Below are positions 1 through 10,293 of a DNA stretch of 64,000 bases, piece after piece. Numbering within the stretch: position 1 is the first letter of the stretch; each line of letters opens with the position of its first letter. The notes beneath the pieces were generated by a model. It was not told where the DNA came from, did not search any database, and was given only the letters and a program-made list of their open reading frames with translations. The position numbers were made by a program, and so were the translations under genes. Location: positions 1 to 64,000 of the forward strand of contig CBDCAI010000013.1 in the NCBI GenBank assembly GCA_965213845.1, read 5' to 3'. This DNA comes from JBBROS01 sp965213845. GTDB taxonomy: Bacteria > Pseudomonadota > Alphaproteobacteria > Acetobacterales > Acetobacteraceae.

Positions 1-17
1 GTAACGCCAGCCAGGAG

Positions 18-809
18 TCACCGCCGTCCTGGCCGCTTCGCCGCCGCGGCGGGGGCCGCCGGGGCGAAGGTGCCGAACGCGCCGAAGGCCGTCGAGGGCG
101 CGAAGGCACCGAAGGACTGGCTGGCCGGCGGGAACGCCCCGAACATCGCGCTCGCCGGCGGGATGGCACCGAACACCACGCCCGCAGGCGGCCACTTGCC
201 CCCCGGCACCGCAAACCCCGACGGCGGGCCCATCGGCGTCATCACCCGGCCGAACACCCGCCGCTGGTAATCCTCGCCCTCCGCCTGCGCCTGCGAGTGA
301 TAGGCCGCCGTCGCCAGCCCCCAATCCTTGAACTGGCCATGCAACGCCGTCAGGAACGTCACGGCATAGGCCGCGTTGGTCGGCGGATCGAACGCCGCCT
401 CGACCGACGGGAACGCGTTCGGATGGTAGTACAGGTTCACCTGCATGCAGCCGATGTCGATCGACCTCGTGCCCCGCGCCTGCAGGGCCAGCACGGTGGC
501 CACCGCATCCGCCTTCGTCTCGAAGAAGGTGCCCACGCCGTCCACGTTGATCGTCCAGGGCCAGGAGCGCACCCGCCCGGTCGCGGGATCCAGCCGCCCG
601 CTCTCCACCCGGGCGATCGCCGGCAGCAGCGTCTCCGGGATCAGGCGGGTGCGGGCGCCGGCCGTCGCGGCGTCGCACTGGTCGTAGGGCGACGGCGGCG
701 GGGGCGGCCCGTACACCGGGCGCGGCGCCTGCCGCTGCGGTGCCGCCCCCAGCAGGGCCAGCAGCGGCACCGCGCACGCCGTCCGTCTGACGAGGCCGCG
801 CGCGGTCAC
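18..809 (-). CDS. Lytic transglycosylase (SLT domain) with FG-rich C-terminal tail
   Basis: Predicted exported peptidoglycan lytic transglycosylase of 263 aa. A hydrophobic signal-like segment (about residues 11-23) is followed by a Pro-rich linker. The SLT domain starts near residue 58: the likely catalytic Glu lies in ARVESGR (about E69), and GCMQVNLYYHP is the typical substrate-groove motif. The last 65 residues are low-complexity with repeated FGAI/FGAF units separated by Pro/Ala/Ser and a basic end (KRPGRR). The start is GTG, 6 nt after the acyl-CoA dehydrogenase stop, with a GAGG-type ribosome site inside that gene's end, so the two are probably co-transcribed. The enzyme class is fairly sure; the tail's role is unknown. 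Confidence 0.85.
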   Translation of the reverse strand: MTARGLVRRTACAVPLLALLGAAPQRQAPRPVYGPPPPPSPYDQCDAATAGARTRLIPETLLPAIARVESGRLDPATGRVRSWPWTINVDGVGTFFETKADAVATVLALQARGTRSIDIGCMQVNLYYHPNAFPSVEAAFDPPTNAAYAVTFLTALHGQFKDWGLATAAYHSQAQAEGEDYQRRVFGRVMTPMGPPSGFAVPGGKWPPAGVVFGAIPPASAMFGAFPPASQSFGAFAPSTAFGAFGTFAPAAPAAAAKRPGRR

Positions 810-815
810 GGCACC

Positions 816-1955
816 TCAGGCGGCGATCAGGCCGCCGAGCCGCGCCAGCGCGCTCAGATGCGTCTGGGTGTCGCCGAAGCTCCGCTCGATCATCGTCATG
901 CGCTTGAAGTAGTGGCCGACGCTGTATTCCATCGTCACGCCGATCCCGCCATGCAGCTGCACCGCCTCCTGCCCGATGTGCCGCCCGCTCTGCCCGATCT
1001 GCACCTTGGCCGCATGGATCGCCCGGCGCCGTTCCGTCTCGTCGTCCGACCCCGCCATCATCGTGGCATACAGCGCCATGCTGCGCGCCTGCTCCAGCGA
1101 GACATACATGTCGACGGCGCGATGCTGCAGCGCCTGGTTCTCGCCGATCGCCCGGCCGAACTGCTTGCGGGTCTTCAGATAATCCACCGTCAGGTCGTGC
1201 ATCGACTGCATCACCCCCACCGCCTCGGCACACAGCGCGGCGATCGCCTCGTCCTCCACCCGCTCCATCGCCGGCAGCGCCTGTCCGGGCACCCCCAGCG
1301 GCGTCCCGGGCGCAGCCTCGAAGCCGATCTCGGCCGCCCGCAGCCCGTCCTGCGTCGGGTAGCCGCGCCGGGTCACGCCCGGGCCCTCGGCCTTGACCAG
1401 GAACAGGCCGATCCCGTCGCGGTCGCGCTCCTGCCCCGACACGCGGGCGCTGACGATCAGCATGTCCGCGCTGTCGCCCTGCAGCACCAGGCCCTTCGCG
1501 CCATCGATGCGCCAGGCCCCTGCCTCCTGCCGTGCCGTCGTCTTCACATCGTTCAGGCTGTAGCGGGACTGGCGCTCCGCCTGCGCATAGGCGAAGCACG
1601 TCTCCCCGGCGATCAGGCCGGGCACCAGCGCCTCCGTCTGCTCGGCCGAAGCGCAATGCCGCAGCAGGCCGCCCGCCAGCACGACGCTCGCGAAATAAGG
1701 CTCGGTCACCAGGCCGCGGCCGAACGCCTCCATGACCAGCCCGACATCGACGGTCCCCCCGCCGAAGCCGCCCGCACCCTCCGGGAATGGCAGGCCCAGC
1801 AGGCCCAGCTCGGCCATGGCCGCCCAGGCCTCCCGATTCCAGCCTTCCGGGTGCGAGCGGTTCGCCTGTCGTGCCGCGAAGCCGTAACGGTCCAGGACCA
1901 ACCGGTCCACGCTGTCCTTCAGAAGGCGCTGGTCGTCGCTGAGGTCGAAGTCCAT
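816..1955 (-). CDS. Acyl-CoA dehydrogenase family protein
   Basis: A 379-aa flavoprotein predicted to oxidise an acyl-CoA thioester, passing electrons to ETF. The N-terminal helical domain begins MDFDLSDDQRLLKDSV. The C-terminal domain has the family pattern RKQFGRAIGENQALQHR and, near the end, QLHGGIGVTMEYSVGHYFKR. Length is normal for the family. I chose the ATG at 1955 because it gives the standard MDF.L..DQ..L start; an in-frame upstream start would add 15 atypical residues. The substrate cannot be told from sequence. No beta-oxidation partners are adjacent, and the transglycosylase gene follows 6 nt downstream. Confidence 0.9.
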   Translation of the reverse strand: MDFDLSDDQRLLKDSVDRLVLDRYGFAARQANRSHPEGWNREAWAAMAELGLLGLPFPEGAGGFGGGTVDVGLVMEAFGRGLVTEPYFASVVLAGGLLRHCASAEQTEALVPGLIAGETCFAYAQAERQSRYSLNDVKTTARQEAGAWRIDGAKGLVLQGDSADMLIVSARVSGQERDRDGIGLFLVKAEGPGVTRRGYPTQDGLRAAEIGFEAAPGTPLGVPGQALPAMERVEDEAIAALCAEAVGVMQSMHDLTVDYLKTRKQFGRAIGENQALQHRAVDMYVSLEQARSMALYATMMAGSDDETERRRAIHAAKVQIGQSGRHIGQEAVQLHGGIGVTMEYSVGHYFKRMTMIERSFGDTQTHLSALARLGGLIAA

Positions 1956-2064
1956 CGGGCGGTCCCTGCTCGTCTTTTGCGGCAACCTAACGGTTTCCAC
2001 GCGACGTGCCAGCCCGGGACCGCGCCCGCCCCGCTGAGGGCAAGCAGCAGCCCCGGGTTTATCA

Positions 2065-2080
2065 CGGAACGCCCGTTCCG
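2065..2080. other. Short hairpin after the entericidin-like gene
   Basis: CGGAAC/GTTCCG can pair as a 6-bp stem around a GCCC loop, just past the stop of the 54-aa lipoprotein gene and before the acyl-CoA dehydrogenase start. No T-run follows on either strand, so it is a weak terminator candidate at best. Confidence 0.25.
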
Positions 2081-2088
2081 CAGCCGGC

Positions 2089-2253
2089 CTAGAGGCCCTG
2101 CTTCACGTCGTTCGCGCCCCGCGTCACGGCCCGCCCGGCCGCGCTCACGTCCTGCCCGGCGCCCGCCGTCGTGTTGCAGGCCACCAGGATCGGCGCCAGC
2201 GTCGCCAGGGCCAGGGTCAAGATCACGGCGCGGATGGTGGAGGAAAGTCGCAT
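2089..2253 (-). CDS. Entericidin A/B-like small lipoprotein
   Basis: A 54-aa protein. The basic N-terminus MRLSSTIR leads into a hydrophobic segment and a lipobox ending LVAC (Cys26), then the entericidin signature NTTAGAGQDVSAAGRAVT. The rest is a short amphipathic helix. A strong ribosome site AGGAG lies 6 nt before the ATG. Entericidins are small membrane lipoproteins; the enteric EcnA/EcnB pair was proposed as an antidote/toxin, but alphaproteobacterial members are of unclear role. It stands between the DNA ligase and acyl-CoA dehydrogenase genes on the same strand. The match to the family is clear by eye. Confidence 0.85.
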   Translation of the reverse strand: MRLSSTIRAVILTLALATLAPILVACNTTAGAGQDVSAAGRAVTRGANDVKQGL

Positions 2254-2299
2254 CGAAAGCTCCTGTTCATAAGGGATGATCGAAGCAACGCGGCATCGC

Positions 2300-3889
2300 C
2301 TAGTCGGGTTGCCAGCCCTCGATCAAGCGCATCAGCGTGTCCAGCCGGTCCGCCTCGGCCGCCGGCTTGTCGAAGCGCAGCCGGGCCACACGCGGGAAGC
2401 GCAGCGCCACGCCCGACTTGTGTCGCTGGCTGCGCTGCGCCGCATCGAAGGCGATCTCCAGCACCAGGCCGCGCTCCACTTCGCGCACCGGCCCGAACCG
2501 GTTCGTCGTGTGGTTCCGCACCCAGCGGTCCAGCTGCACCAGCTCCGCGTCGGTGAACCCGGAATACGCCTTGCCGACGGGCACCAGCTCCCCATCCGCC
2601 CGCCACAGCCCGAACGTGTAGTCGCTGTAGTAGCTGCTGCGCTTCCCGTGGCCGCGCTGCGCATACATCATCACCGCGTCGATCGTCAGCGGGTCGCGCT
2701 TCCACTTCCACCACTGCCCCTTGGGCCGCCCCGGCACATAGGCGCTGTCGCCCCGCTTGAGCATCAGTCCCTCGATGCTGGCGGCCCGCGTGCCGTCGCG
2801 GATGTCCGAAAGCGCCGCCACCGTCGTGAACGGGATCAGCGGCGACAGGTCCATCCGCGCCGGCTGGGTGCGGGCGAACCACGCCTCCAGCCGCTGCCGC
2901 CGCGCGTCGAACGGCAGCGGCCGCAAATCCTCCGTCCCGTCCATCAGCAGGTCGTACAGCCGCACCCCCACCGGAAAGTCCCGCTGCAGCTTGGCCGAGG
3001 GCGCCTTGCGGTTCAGCCGCTGCTGCAGGTCGGCGAACGGCGCCACCTCGCCGTCCCGCAGCACCAGCAGCTCCCCGTCCAGCACCGCGTCGAAGTCCAT
3101 GACCCCTACGATCTCCGGGAACGCCGCGGAGATGTCGTCCGCCCCCCGGGAATAGACCCGGCGCCCGCGCGGTGTCGCCACCAGCTGCACGCGGATGCCG
3201 TCCCATTTCCATTCCGCGCGATACGCCGCCGGGTCCAGCGCCGCCAGGTCCGGCGCCTCCAGCGGGTGGGCCAGCATGGGGGGGCGGAACACGGGCGCGC
3301 CCGCCGGGTCCGGCCGCGGCGCATGGCCCTCCAGCCAGGCGAACAGCGGCACGTAGGGCGGAACCAGCCCGTGCCACACCTCCTCGATGTCGTCGGCCGC
3401 GATCGTGTCGTCGGCCAGCTCCGCCAGCGCGACCTTCGCGATCCGCGCCGAGGCCCCGACCCGCAGGCTGCCGGTGATCAGCTTCAGCAGCGCATACCGC
3501 ACCGACGCGTCCGAGGCATCGAGCCATCCGGCCACGACGCCCGGCAGTTCGGCCTTGGGCGTGCTCAGCAGCGTCTGCACCACGTCCGTCAGGGTGGGCG
3601 TCGGCGCGTTGGTCGGCCGCACCGGCCACATCAGCGCGACCGTCTCCGCCAGGTCGCCTACATAGTCATAGGACCAGGCGAACAGCGTCGGGTCCGTGCG
3701 CTCCTCCGCCAGGCCACGGATCAGCGCGGGCTTGGCGGCCTGGAACGCCAGCTCGCCCGTCAGCGCCGCCAGGCCGAAGCCGCGGTCGGGGTCGGGCTGC
3801 GTCTCGAAGTAGCGCCGCAACAGCGCCACCTTCGCCAGCCGCCCCGGCGAGAAGATCAGCCGCTCCAGCAGCTCGGCAAAAGCGATCAT
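2300..3889 (-). CDS. ATP-dependent DNA ligase (ligase-associated damage-response type)
   Basis: A 529-aa ATP-dependent DNA ligase, an addition to the NAD-dependent LigA expected elsewhere. An N-terminal DNA-binding domain (MIAFAELLERLIFSPGR...) is followed by the nucleotidyltransferase domain with the adenylated-lysine motif EWKWDGIR (about residues 219-226), then LDGELLV, GLMLKRGDS and KWKRDP as later nucleotidyltransferase motifs, and a C-terminal OB-fold. The start ATG overlaps the upstream exonuclease stop in ATGA, so translation is probably coupled. This ligase-exonuclease pair is the core of a known four-gene damage-response set. The helicase and PdeM endonuclease partners are not in the window. 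Confidence 0.92.
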   Translation of the reverse strand: MIAFAELLERLIFSPGRLAKVALLRRYFETQPDPDRGFGLAALTGELAFQAAKPALIRGLAEERTDPTLFAWSYDYVGDLAETVALMWPVRPTNAPTPTLTDVVQTLLSTPKAELPGVVAGWLDASDASVRYALLKLITGSLRVGASARIAKVALAELADDTIAADDIEEVWHGLVPPYVPLFAWLEGHAPRPDPAGAPVFRPPMLAHPLEAPDLAALDPAAYRAEWKWDGIRVQLVATPRGRRVYSRGADDISAAFPEIVGVMDFDAVLDGELLVLRDGEVAPFADLQQRLNRKAPSAKLQRDFPVGVRLYDLLMDGTEDLRPLPFDARRQRLEAWFARTQPARMDLSPLIPFTTVAALSDIRDGTRAASIEGLMLKRGDSAYVPGRPKGQWWKWKRDPLTIDAVMMYAQRGHGKRSSYYSDYTFGLWRADGELVPVGKAYSGFTDAELVQLDRWVRNHTTNRFGPVREVERGLVLEIAFDAAQRSQRHKSGVALRFPRVARLRFDKPAAEADRLDTLMRLIEGWQPD

Positions 3890-4947
3890 GGGGCTGCAGC
3901 GGCCGCGGGTTCGTCCGAGGCTGCCACCGCAGGCTCCGCATCCTCGTCGTCGTCGCCATAGCCGATCAGCCGCAGCGCCCGGCCGCGGATGCCGCGCTTG
4001 GCGGCCTCGTGGATCAGCGCCTCCTCGCGGCCATGCGTCACCCACACCTCGGGGGCGCCGACGTCGTCCAGCGTCTGCAGCAGCTCGTCCCAGTCGCTGT
4101 GGTCGCTGATCACCAGCGGCAGCTCCACCCCCTTGCTGCGGGCGCGCTGCCGCACCCGCATCCAGCCGCTCGCCATGCAGGCCAGCGGCTCGGCCAAACG
4201 CCGGGCCCAGCGGTCGGCGATGGCGCTGGGCGGCGCGATCACCACGGCCCCGGCCAGCGCCGCCTTCTCGGAGACCGTCGCGGGCAGCAGCGGCCCCAGC
4301 GGCACGCCCAGCCTCTCATAGGCGGCACACAGCGGCAGCATCGCCCCGTGCAGGTAGATCGGGCGGTCCCACCCGGCCTGCCGCAGCAGCGCGATCACCC
4401 GCTGCGCCTTGCCCAGCGCATAGGCCCCGACGACGTGCGTCCGCGTCGGGAACAACGCCAGGCTGTCCAGTAGCTTGGCCACTTCCCCGGCGGCCGGCGG
4501 GTGGCGGAACACCGGCAGGGCGAAGGTCGCCTCCGTCACGAAGACGTCGCATGGGATGGGCACGAACGGGCGGCAGGTCGGGTCGGTCACGCGCTTGTAG
4601 TCGCCGCTGACCACGGCCCGGCTGCCCCGCCATTCCATCGCCACCTGCGCCGACCCCAGCACATGGCCCGCCGGCTCCAGCCAGACGCGGACCTCGCCCA
4701 CCTTCAGCACCTCGCCGTATTCCAGCACCTGCTGCACGGCGCCGGCACGGCCCACACCCATGCGCACGTCCATCAGCGCCATCGTCTCGGGGCTGGCGAG
4801 CACGGCGTCGTGGCCCGGGCGGGCGTGGTCGGCGTGGGCGTGGGTGATGATGGCCCGCGGGACCGGGCGGACCGGGTCGATGAAGAAGCCGCCGGGCTCG
4901 CAGAACAGCCCGGCGGGCAGCACCTTCAACCAGGTGTCGGGATGCAC
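3886..4947 (-). CDS. Ligase-associated DNA damage response exonuclease (metallo-beta-lactamase fold)
   Basis: A 353-aa nuclease of the MBL/beta-CASP group. The metal-binding motif ITHAHADHARPGH lies near residues 34-46; GDYK and later ISDHSDW continue the metal site, and VTHGRE is near residue 307. The C-terminus is an Ala-rich tail. The GTG start directly abuts the stop of htrA (TAG at 4948-4950), and the end overlaps the ligase by 4 nt, so it sits inside an hflK-hflC-htrA-exonuclease-ligase transcription unit. The family is recognised from its invariant pairing with this type of ATP-dependent ligase; the exact DNA substrate is inferred. Confidence 0.88.
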   Translation of the reverse strand: MHPDTWLKVLPAGLFCEPGGFFIDPVRPVPRAIITHAHADHARPGHDAVLASPETMALMDVRMGVGRAGAVQQVLEYGEVLKVGEVRVWLEPAGHVLGSAQVAMEWRGSRAVVSGDYKRVTDPTCRPFVPIPCDVFVTEATFALPVFRHPPAAGEVAKLLDSLALFPTRTHVVGAYALGKAQRVIALLRQAGWDRPIYLHGAMLPLCAAYERLGVPLGPLLPATVSEKAALAGAVVIAPPSAIADRWARRLAEPLACMASGWMRVRQRARSKGVELPLVISDHSDWDELLQTLDDVGAPEVWVTHGREEALIHEAAKRGIRGRALRLIGYGDDDEDAEPAVAASDEPAAAAAP

Positions 4948-6471
<1,524 letters not shown>

Positions 6472-6593
6472 GGGTTCTCCCTCGGGGACAGGCGGTATGA
6501 CGACGGTTCTGACACTCAGGTGGTGACGAATAACGTTCGCGCTAAGGCCCGGGTTCGGTGTGGCCGATGACAGTTGCCGGTTCCGGCGGCGTA

Positions 6594-7466
6594 TCAGGGT
6601 TTCGGCGCCTCCCGCAGCAGCTTAAGGAAGTCCATGTCGGGCGTCAGCACCAGGCGCGACCCGCTGTTGGACCCGAAGGCCTCGCGATAGGCCTGCAGGG
6701 TGCGGTAGGTGGCGTAGAAGGCCGGGTCGCGTTCGAAGGCGTCGGCGTAGATCTTGATCGCCAGGCGCTCGCCGTCGCCACGCAGCTTGTCGGCATTGGC
6801 GCGCGCCTCCGCCAGCAGCACCGTCCGGTCCCGATCGGCGTCGGCGCGGATCCGCAGGCTGGCCTCGGCCCCCTCGGCGCGGGCCTGGCTCGCCACCCGC
6901 TCGCGCTCGGACTTCATGCGGCCCAGGATCGCCTGGGTGTTCTCCTGCGGCAGGTCCGCCCGGCGCAGCCGCACGTCCTCGATCGTCACGCCGAAGCCGC
7001 GCATCTCGTCGGCCACCTGGCCCTTCACCAGGGCGGTGATCCGCGTGCGGTCGTTGCTCAGCACGTTCAGCAGCGTCTCGTTGCCCAGCACCCGCCGCAG
7101 CGACGACGTCACCACGGAGTTGAGCCGCGCCCGGATGCCGTTCTCCTGCGCGCCGACGGCCTGGAAGTATTTCAGCGCGTCCGCAATGCGGAACCGGGTG
7201 AAGCTGTCGACGATCAGGCGGCGCTGGTCCGCCAGGATCACCTCCTCGCCGCCGCTCTCGAAATCCAGCAGCCGGCGGTCGAAGCTGATCACCGTCTGCA
7301 CGAAGGGCAGCTTGGCGTTCAGGCCGGGCTTGTCGATCACCCGGATCGGCTGGCCGAACTGAGTGATCAGCACCTGCTCGGTCTGTTCGACCGTGAACAG
7401 GCTGGCGGACAGCACCAGCAGCAGAAACGCCGCGATCACGGCGCCGCCCAAGGCGAGGCGGTTCAT
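6594..7466 (-). CDS. hflC: Protease modulator HflC (SPFH domain)
   Basis: A 290-aa membrane-anchored SPFH protein that with HflK forms the large cage around the FtsH protease. One N-terminal transmembrane segment (about residues 9-24) is followed by VEQTEQVLITQFGQPI and the SPFH domain, then a long charged coiled coil (ERVASQARAEGAEA). The C-terminus carries the family motif LTPDMDFLKLL. Its ATG overlaps the hflK stop by 4 nt. Length and motifs are normal. Confidence 0.95.
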   Translation of the reverse strand: MNRLALGGAVIAAFLLLVLSASLFTVEQTEQVLITQFGQPIRVIDKPGLNAKLPFVQTVISFDRRLLDFESGGEEVILADQRRLIVDSFTRFRIADALKYFQAVGAQENGIRARLNSVVTSSLRRVLGNETLLNVLSNDRTRITALVKGQVADEMRGFGVTIEDVRLRRADLPQENTQAILGRMKSERERVASQARAEGAEASLRIRADADRDRTVLLAEARANADKLRGDGERLAIKIYADAFERDPAFYATYRTLQAYREAFGSNSGSRLVLTPDMDFLKLLREAPKP

Positions 7467-8728
7467 CGCGGCATCCCCGGGCTGGATTGCGGGGCAGCCG
7501 ACGGGGCCGCCCCCGGCCGTGGTCCGTTCACCCGGGCCGGGTCGAGCGGCAGATAGGGGACGATCCCCTGCAGCTTGTCGTCCACCACGATCGACGGCGT
7601 GTTGGACAGGATCTGCTGCATCGTCTCGATATACAGGCGCTTCAAGGTGACGTCCTTCGCGAGCGTGTAGGCCTGATAGACGCTGAGGAAGCGCTGCGCC
7701 TGACCGGAGGCCTCGGCGATGCTGGACTGGCGGGACCCCTCGGCCTCGGCCGAAAGCCGCGCCGCGTCGCCGCGGGCCCGCGGGATGATGTCGTTGCGAT
7801 AGCTCTCCGCCTCGTTGCGGACGCGCTCCGCATCCGTGTTGGCCCGCTGCACGTCGCGGAAGCTCTCGATGACCGCCGCTGGCGGGTCGACCCGCTGCAG
7901 CTGCACCTGCGTGATTTCGACGCCGGCGCCGTACTGGTCCAGGATCGCCTGGCTCCCTGTCGTGACATCCTGCTCGATCCGCGCCCGCGCCTCCGTCAGC
8001 GCCGGCTGGATCGCCGTGCGCCCGATCACCTGGCGCATCATGCTCTCGGCCGCGGAACGCACCGTCTCCTCAGGGTTGCGCGTGTTGAACAGGAAGGCCC
8101 CGGCGTCGCGGATGCGCCAGAAGACGGAAAAGTTGATGTCGATGATGTTCTCGTCCCCGGTCAGCATCAGCGCCTCCTCCGGCACCTCGCGCGCCGAGCC
8201 CGAGCCGCCGTCGCGCGGCGAGCGCAGCACCACGGTCTGGTCGCCGCTGCCGCCGCGGAAGCCGACCTCGACCCGGTTGATGCGGGTCACGGCCGGCGTC
8301 AGCGCCTGCTCGACCGGCCACGGGATATGGTAGTTCAGGCCGGGTGCGGTGGTCTTGCCGTCGAATGCGCCGAAGCGCAGCACCACGCCCTGCTGGTCCG
8401 GCTGGACGCGGTAGAAGCCGCTGGCCAGCCAGATGGCGACCGCCACCAGCGCGAGCAGCCCATAGAGCCGGCCGCTGCCACGCCGGCCGAACGGCCCGCC
8501 GGGCCCGCCGGGCACGAAGCGCCGCGCTTTGTCCTGCATGCGGGCGATCAGCTCGTCCAGGTCCGGCAGCCCGCCCGAGCCCGGGCCACGGTTGCCGCCG
8601 CCGCCGCCCCAGGGTCCCTGCGGGCCTTGCGGACCCTTCGGGCCCTGCGGGCCGCCGGGACGGGGGTTCTGGTTGCCGCCGCCGGGGTTGCCCCAAGGGT
8701 TGGGGCCGCCGCCGCTGTTCCAAGACAT
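7463..8728 (-). CDS. hflK: FtsH protease activity modulator HflK
   Basis: A 421-aa partner of HflC. The cytoplasmic N-terminus (about residues 1-55) is Gly/Pro/Asn/Gln-rich with collagen-like GPQGPKGPQGPQGP stretches, followed by PDLDELIARMQDK, one transmembrane segment (about 83-102), the SPFH domain starting RVQPDQQGVVLRFG, and a coiled coil. I chose the ATG at 8728 (MSWNSGGG...); the frame stays open further upstream but that sequence is the reverse of the mrp gene. Divergent from mrp with about 100 bp between. Confidence 0.94.
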   Translation of the reverse strand: MSWNSGGGPNPWGNPGGGNQNPRPGGPQGPKGPQGPQGPWGGGGGNRGPGSGGLPDLDELIARMQDKARRFVPGGPGGPFGRRGSGRLYGLLALVAVAIWLASGFYRVQPDQQGVVLRFGAFDGKTTAPGLNYHIPWPVEQALTPAVTRINRVEVGFRGGSGDQTVVLRSPRDGGSGSAREVPEEALMLTGDENIIDINFSVFWRIRDAGAFLFNTRNPEETVRSAAESMMRQVIGRTAIQPALTEARARIEQDVTTGSQAILDQYGAGVEITQVQLQRVDPPAAVIESFRDVQRANTDAERVRNEAESYRNDIIPRARGDAARLSAEAEGSRQSSIAEASGQAQRFLSVYQAYTLAKDVTLKRLYIETMQQILSNTPSIVVDDKLQGIVPYLPLDPARVNGPRPGAAPSAAPQSSPGMPR

Positions 8729-8825
8729 GGGGAAAGGATGCTCCTGTTGGCAGCCGGGCGCGCGCGGTCCATATGCCGCGGGCAGGCCGCCGGCATATTG
8801 ACCGGACCTTCGAGGTTTACAAGCG

Positions 8826-9995
8826 ATGTGGGGTTTACGAAGGATGACGGCACCGACGGTCGAGAGCCTGCGGGCGGCCCTGAAGGGGCTGGCCCTGCCC
8901 CCAAATGTCGGGTCGGGCGGCGACCTCGCCACGGCCATCGACAGCCTGGAGCTGCGCGGCGGCCTGGTGCACCTGGCCCTGCGCGCCGACCGCGGCAACG
9001 CCGGCGCCATGGAGGCGGTGCGCCAGGCCGCCCAGGACCTGCTCGCCCGCCAGCCCGGCGTCGTCAACGCCACCGTCGTGCTGACCGCGCACCGGGCCGA
9101 GGCGCCCCCCGCGCCCAGCCACGCCCATGCGCACGCCCATGCGCACGCCCATGCGCACGCTAAGCCTGCGGGCGGGCCCGCCGGGGCAGACCGGGCCAAG
9201 CTGCTGCAGGACGTCGGCCACGTCGTCGCCGTCGCCTCGGGCAAGGGCGGAGTCGGCAAAAGCACGACCGCCGTCAACCTGGCCGTCGCCCTCGCCCAGC
9301 AGGGCCTCCGCGTCGGCCTGCTCGACGCCGACATCTACGGCCCCAGCCTGCCCCGCATGCTCGGCCTGTCGCGCAAGCCGCTGGTCCAGGACGGCAAGAT
9401 GATCCCGCTCGAGGCCTGGGGCCTGCAGGTCATGTCCATCGGTTTCCTGGTCGACGCCGACACCGCGATGATCTGGCGCGGCCCCATGGTGATGGGCGCG
9501 CTGGAGCAGATGATGGGCCAGGTGCTCTGGGGTCCGCTCGACGTCATGGTCGTCGACATGCCGCCCGGCACCGGCGACGCCCAGCTGACCATGGCCCAGC
9601 GCGTCAGCCTCAGCGGCGCCGTCATCGTCAGCACGCCGCAGGACATCGCGCTGATCGATGCCCGCCGCGGCGTCCGCATGTTCGAGAAGACCCTCGTGCC
9701 CGTCCTGGGCATCGTCGAGAACATGAGCGTGTTCTGCTGCCCCAACTGCGGCCACGAAACCCCGCTGTTCGGCCATGGCGGCGCCCGGCGCGAGGCCGAC
9801 GCTCTCGGCGTGCCGTTCCTCGGCGAGGTGCCGCTGCTGCTCGACATCCGCCTGACCGCCGACGAGGGCACCCCCATCATGGCCAGCGCCCCCGACAGCC
9901 CGGCCGCCGCCGCCTACCGCGCCATCGCCGCCCGCGTCTGGGACGGCCTGGCCGGCACGAAGCCCGCGGCGGGCCCCCGGATCGTCATGGACTGA
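8826..9995 (+). CDS. mrp: Mrp/ApbC-type Fe-S cluster carrier P-loop ATPase
   Basis: A 389-aa scaffold/carrier for Fe-S clusters. The N-terminal MIP18/DUF59-like domain (about 1-95) is joined to the NTPase domain by a striking His-Ala linker (SHAHAHAHAHAHAHAK). The ATPase carries the deviant Walker A GKGGVGKST (near residue 140), DADIYGPSLPRMLG, DMPPGTGD, and the cluster-binding CPNC motif. The start at 8826 has GAGG 10 nt upstream; ATG at 8844 is a possible alternative. It is transcribed away from hflK. Family assignment is secure. Confidence 0.94.
   Translation: MWGLRRMTAPTVESLRAALKGLALPPNVGSGGDLATAIDSLELRGGLVHLALRADRGNAGAMEAVRQAAQDLLARQPGVVNATVVLTAHRAEAPPAPSHAHAHAHAHAHAHAKPAGGPAGADRAKLLQDVGHVVAVASGKGGVGKSTTAVNLAVALAQQGLRVGLLDADIYGPSLPRMLGLSRKPLVQDGKMIPLEAWGLQVMSIGFLVDADTAMIWRGPMVMGALEQMMGQVLWGPLDVMVVDMPPGTGDAQLTMAQRVSLSGAVIVSTPQDIALIDARRGVRMFEKTLVPVLGIVENMSVFCCPNCGHETPLFGHGGARREADALGVPFLGEVPLLLDIRLTADEGTPIMASAPDSPAAAAYRAIAARVWDGLAGTKPAAGPRIVMD
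9121..9159 (+). repeat. Three tandem 12-bp units encoding the His-Ala linker of Mrp
   Basis: The unit ACGCCCATGCGC occurs three times without a mismatch, followed by a partial copy. It lies in frame inside mrp and encodes alternating His and Ala. A 12-bp in-frame unit can gain or lose copies without breaking the gene, so linker length may vary between strains. Confidence 0.85.
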
Positions 9996-9997
9996 CC

Positions 9998-10190
9998 ATG
10001 GCCGTGTCGCTGGCCCTGGTGGAAGCCCCGCCGCCCGAGCTGCGGACGGCCATCCTCGGCCCCTCATCGCCTGCAACGAACAGGCCGGCGGCCCCTCCGG
10101 CTACACGGAGGTGGCCGTCGTGCTGCGCGACGACGCCACCGGCGCACCCCCGCAACGGCGCGCGGTTCTTCACGCAGAAGCGGTTCTGAC
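9998..10190 (+). pseudogene. GNAT acetyltransferase fragment, frameshifted and truncated
   Basis: Starting 2 nt after the mrp stop, the frame reads MAVSLALVEAPPPELRTAIL, then must shift to continue as PLIACNEQAGGPSGYTEVAV and VVLRDDATGAP. Together these look like the N-terminus of a GNAT-family N-acetyltransferase (LIA.NE..GGPSGY..). The break is at a C-run near 10059-10062, where one more C would restore frame. After about 10145 the similarity stops and no acetyl-CoA-binding motif follows, so the gene is also 3'-truncated. The family call rests on the LIACNE...GPSGY pattern only. Confidence 0.5.
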
Positions 10191-10293
10191 GTCGCCCTGC
10201 GTCAACGGCCAGGAGATTGCGGCGTGACACGAATGTTTCGAAGGCTCGACTATAGAGTGCGCCAGAGTGCGCCGGTCGCACCGCGGCCGTCGC

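Noticed and set aside
9121..9159. Tandem repeat as a CRISPR or regulatory array
   Set aside because: Units are 12 bp, contiguous, without spacers and in frame inside mrp.
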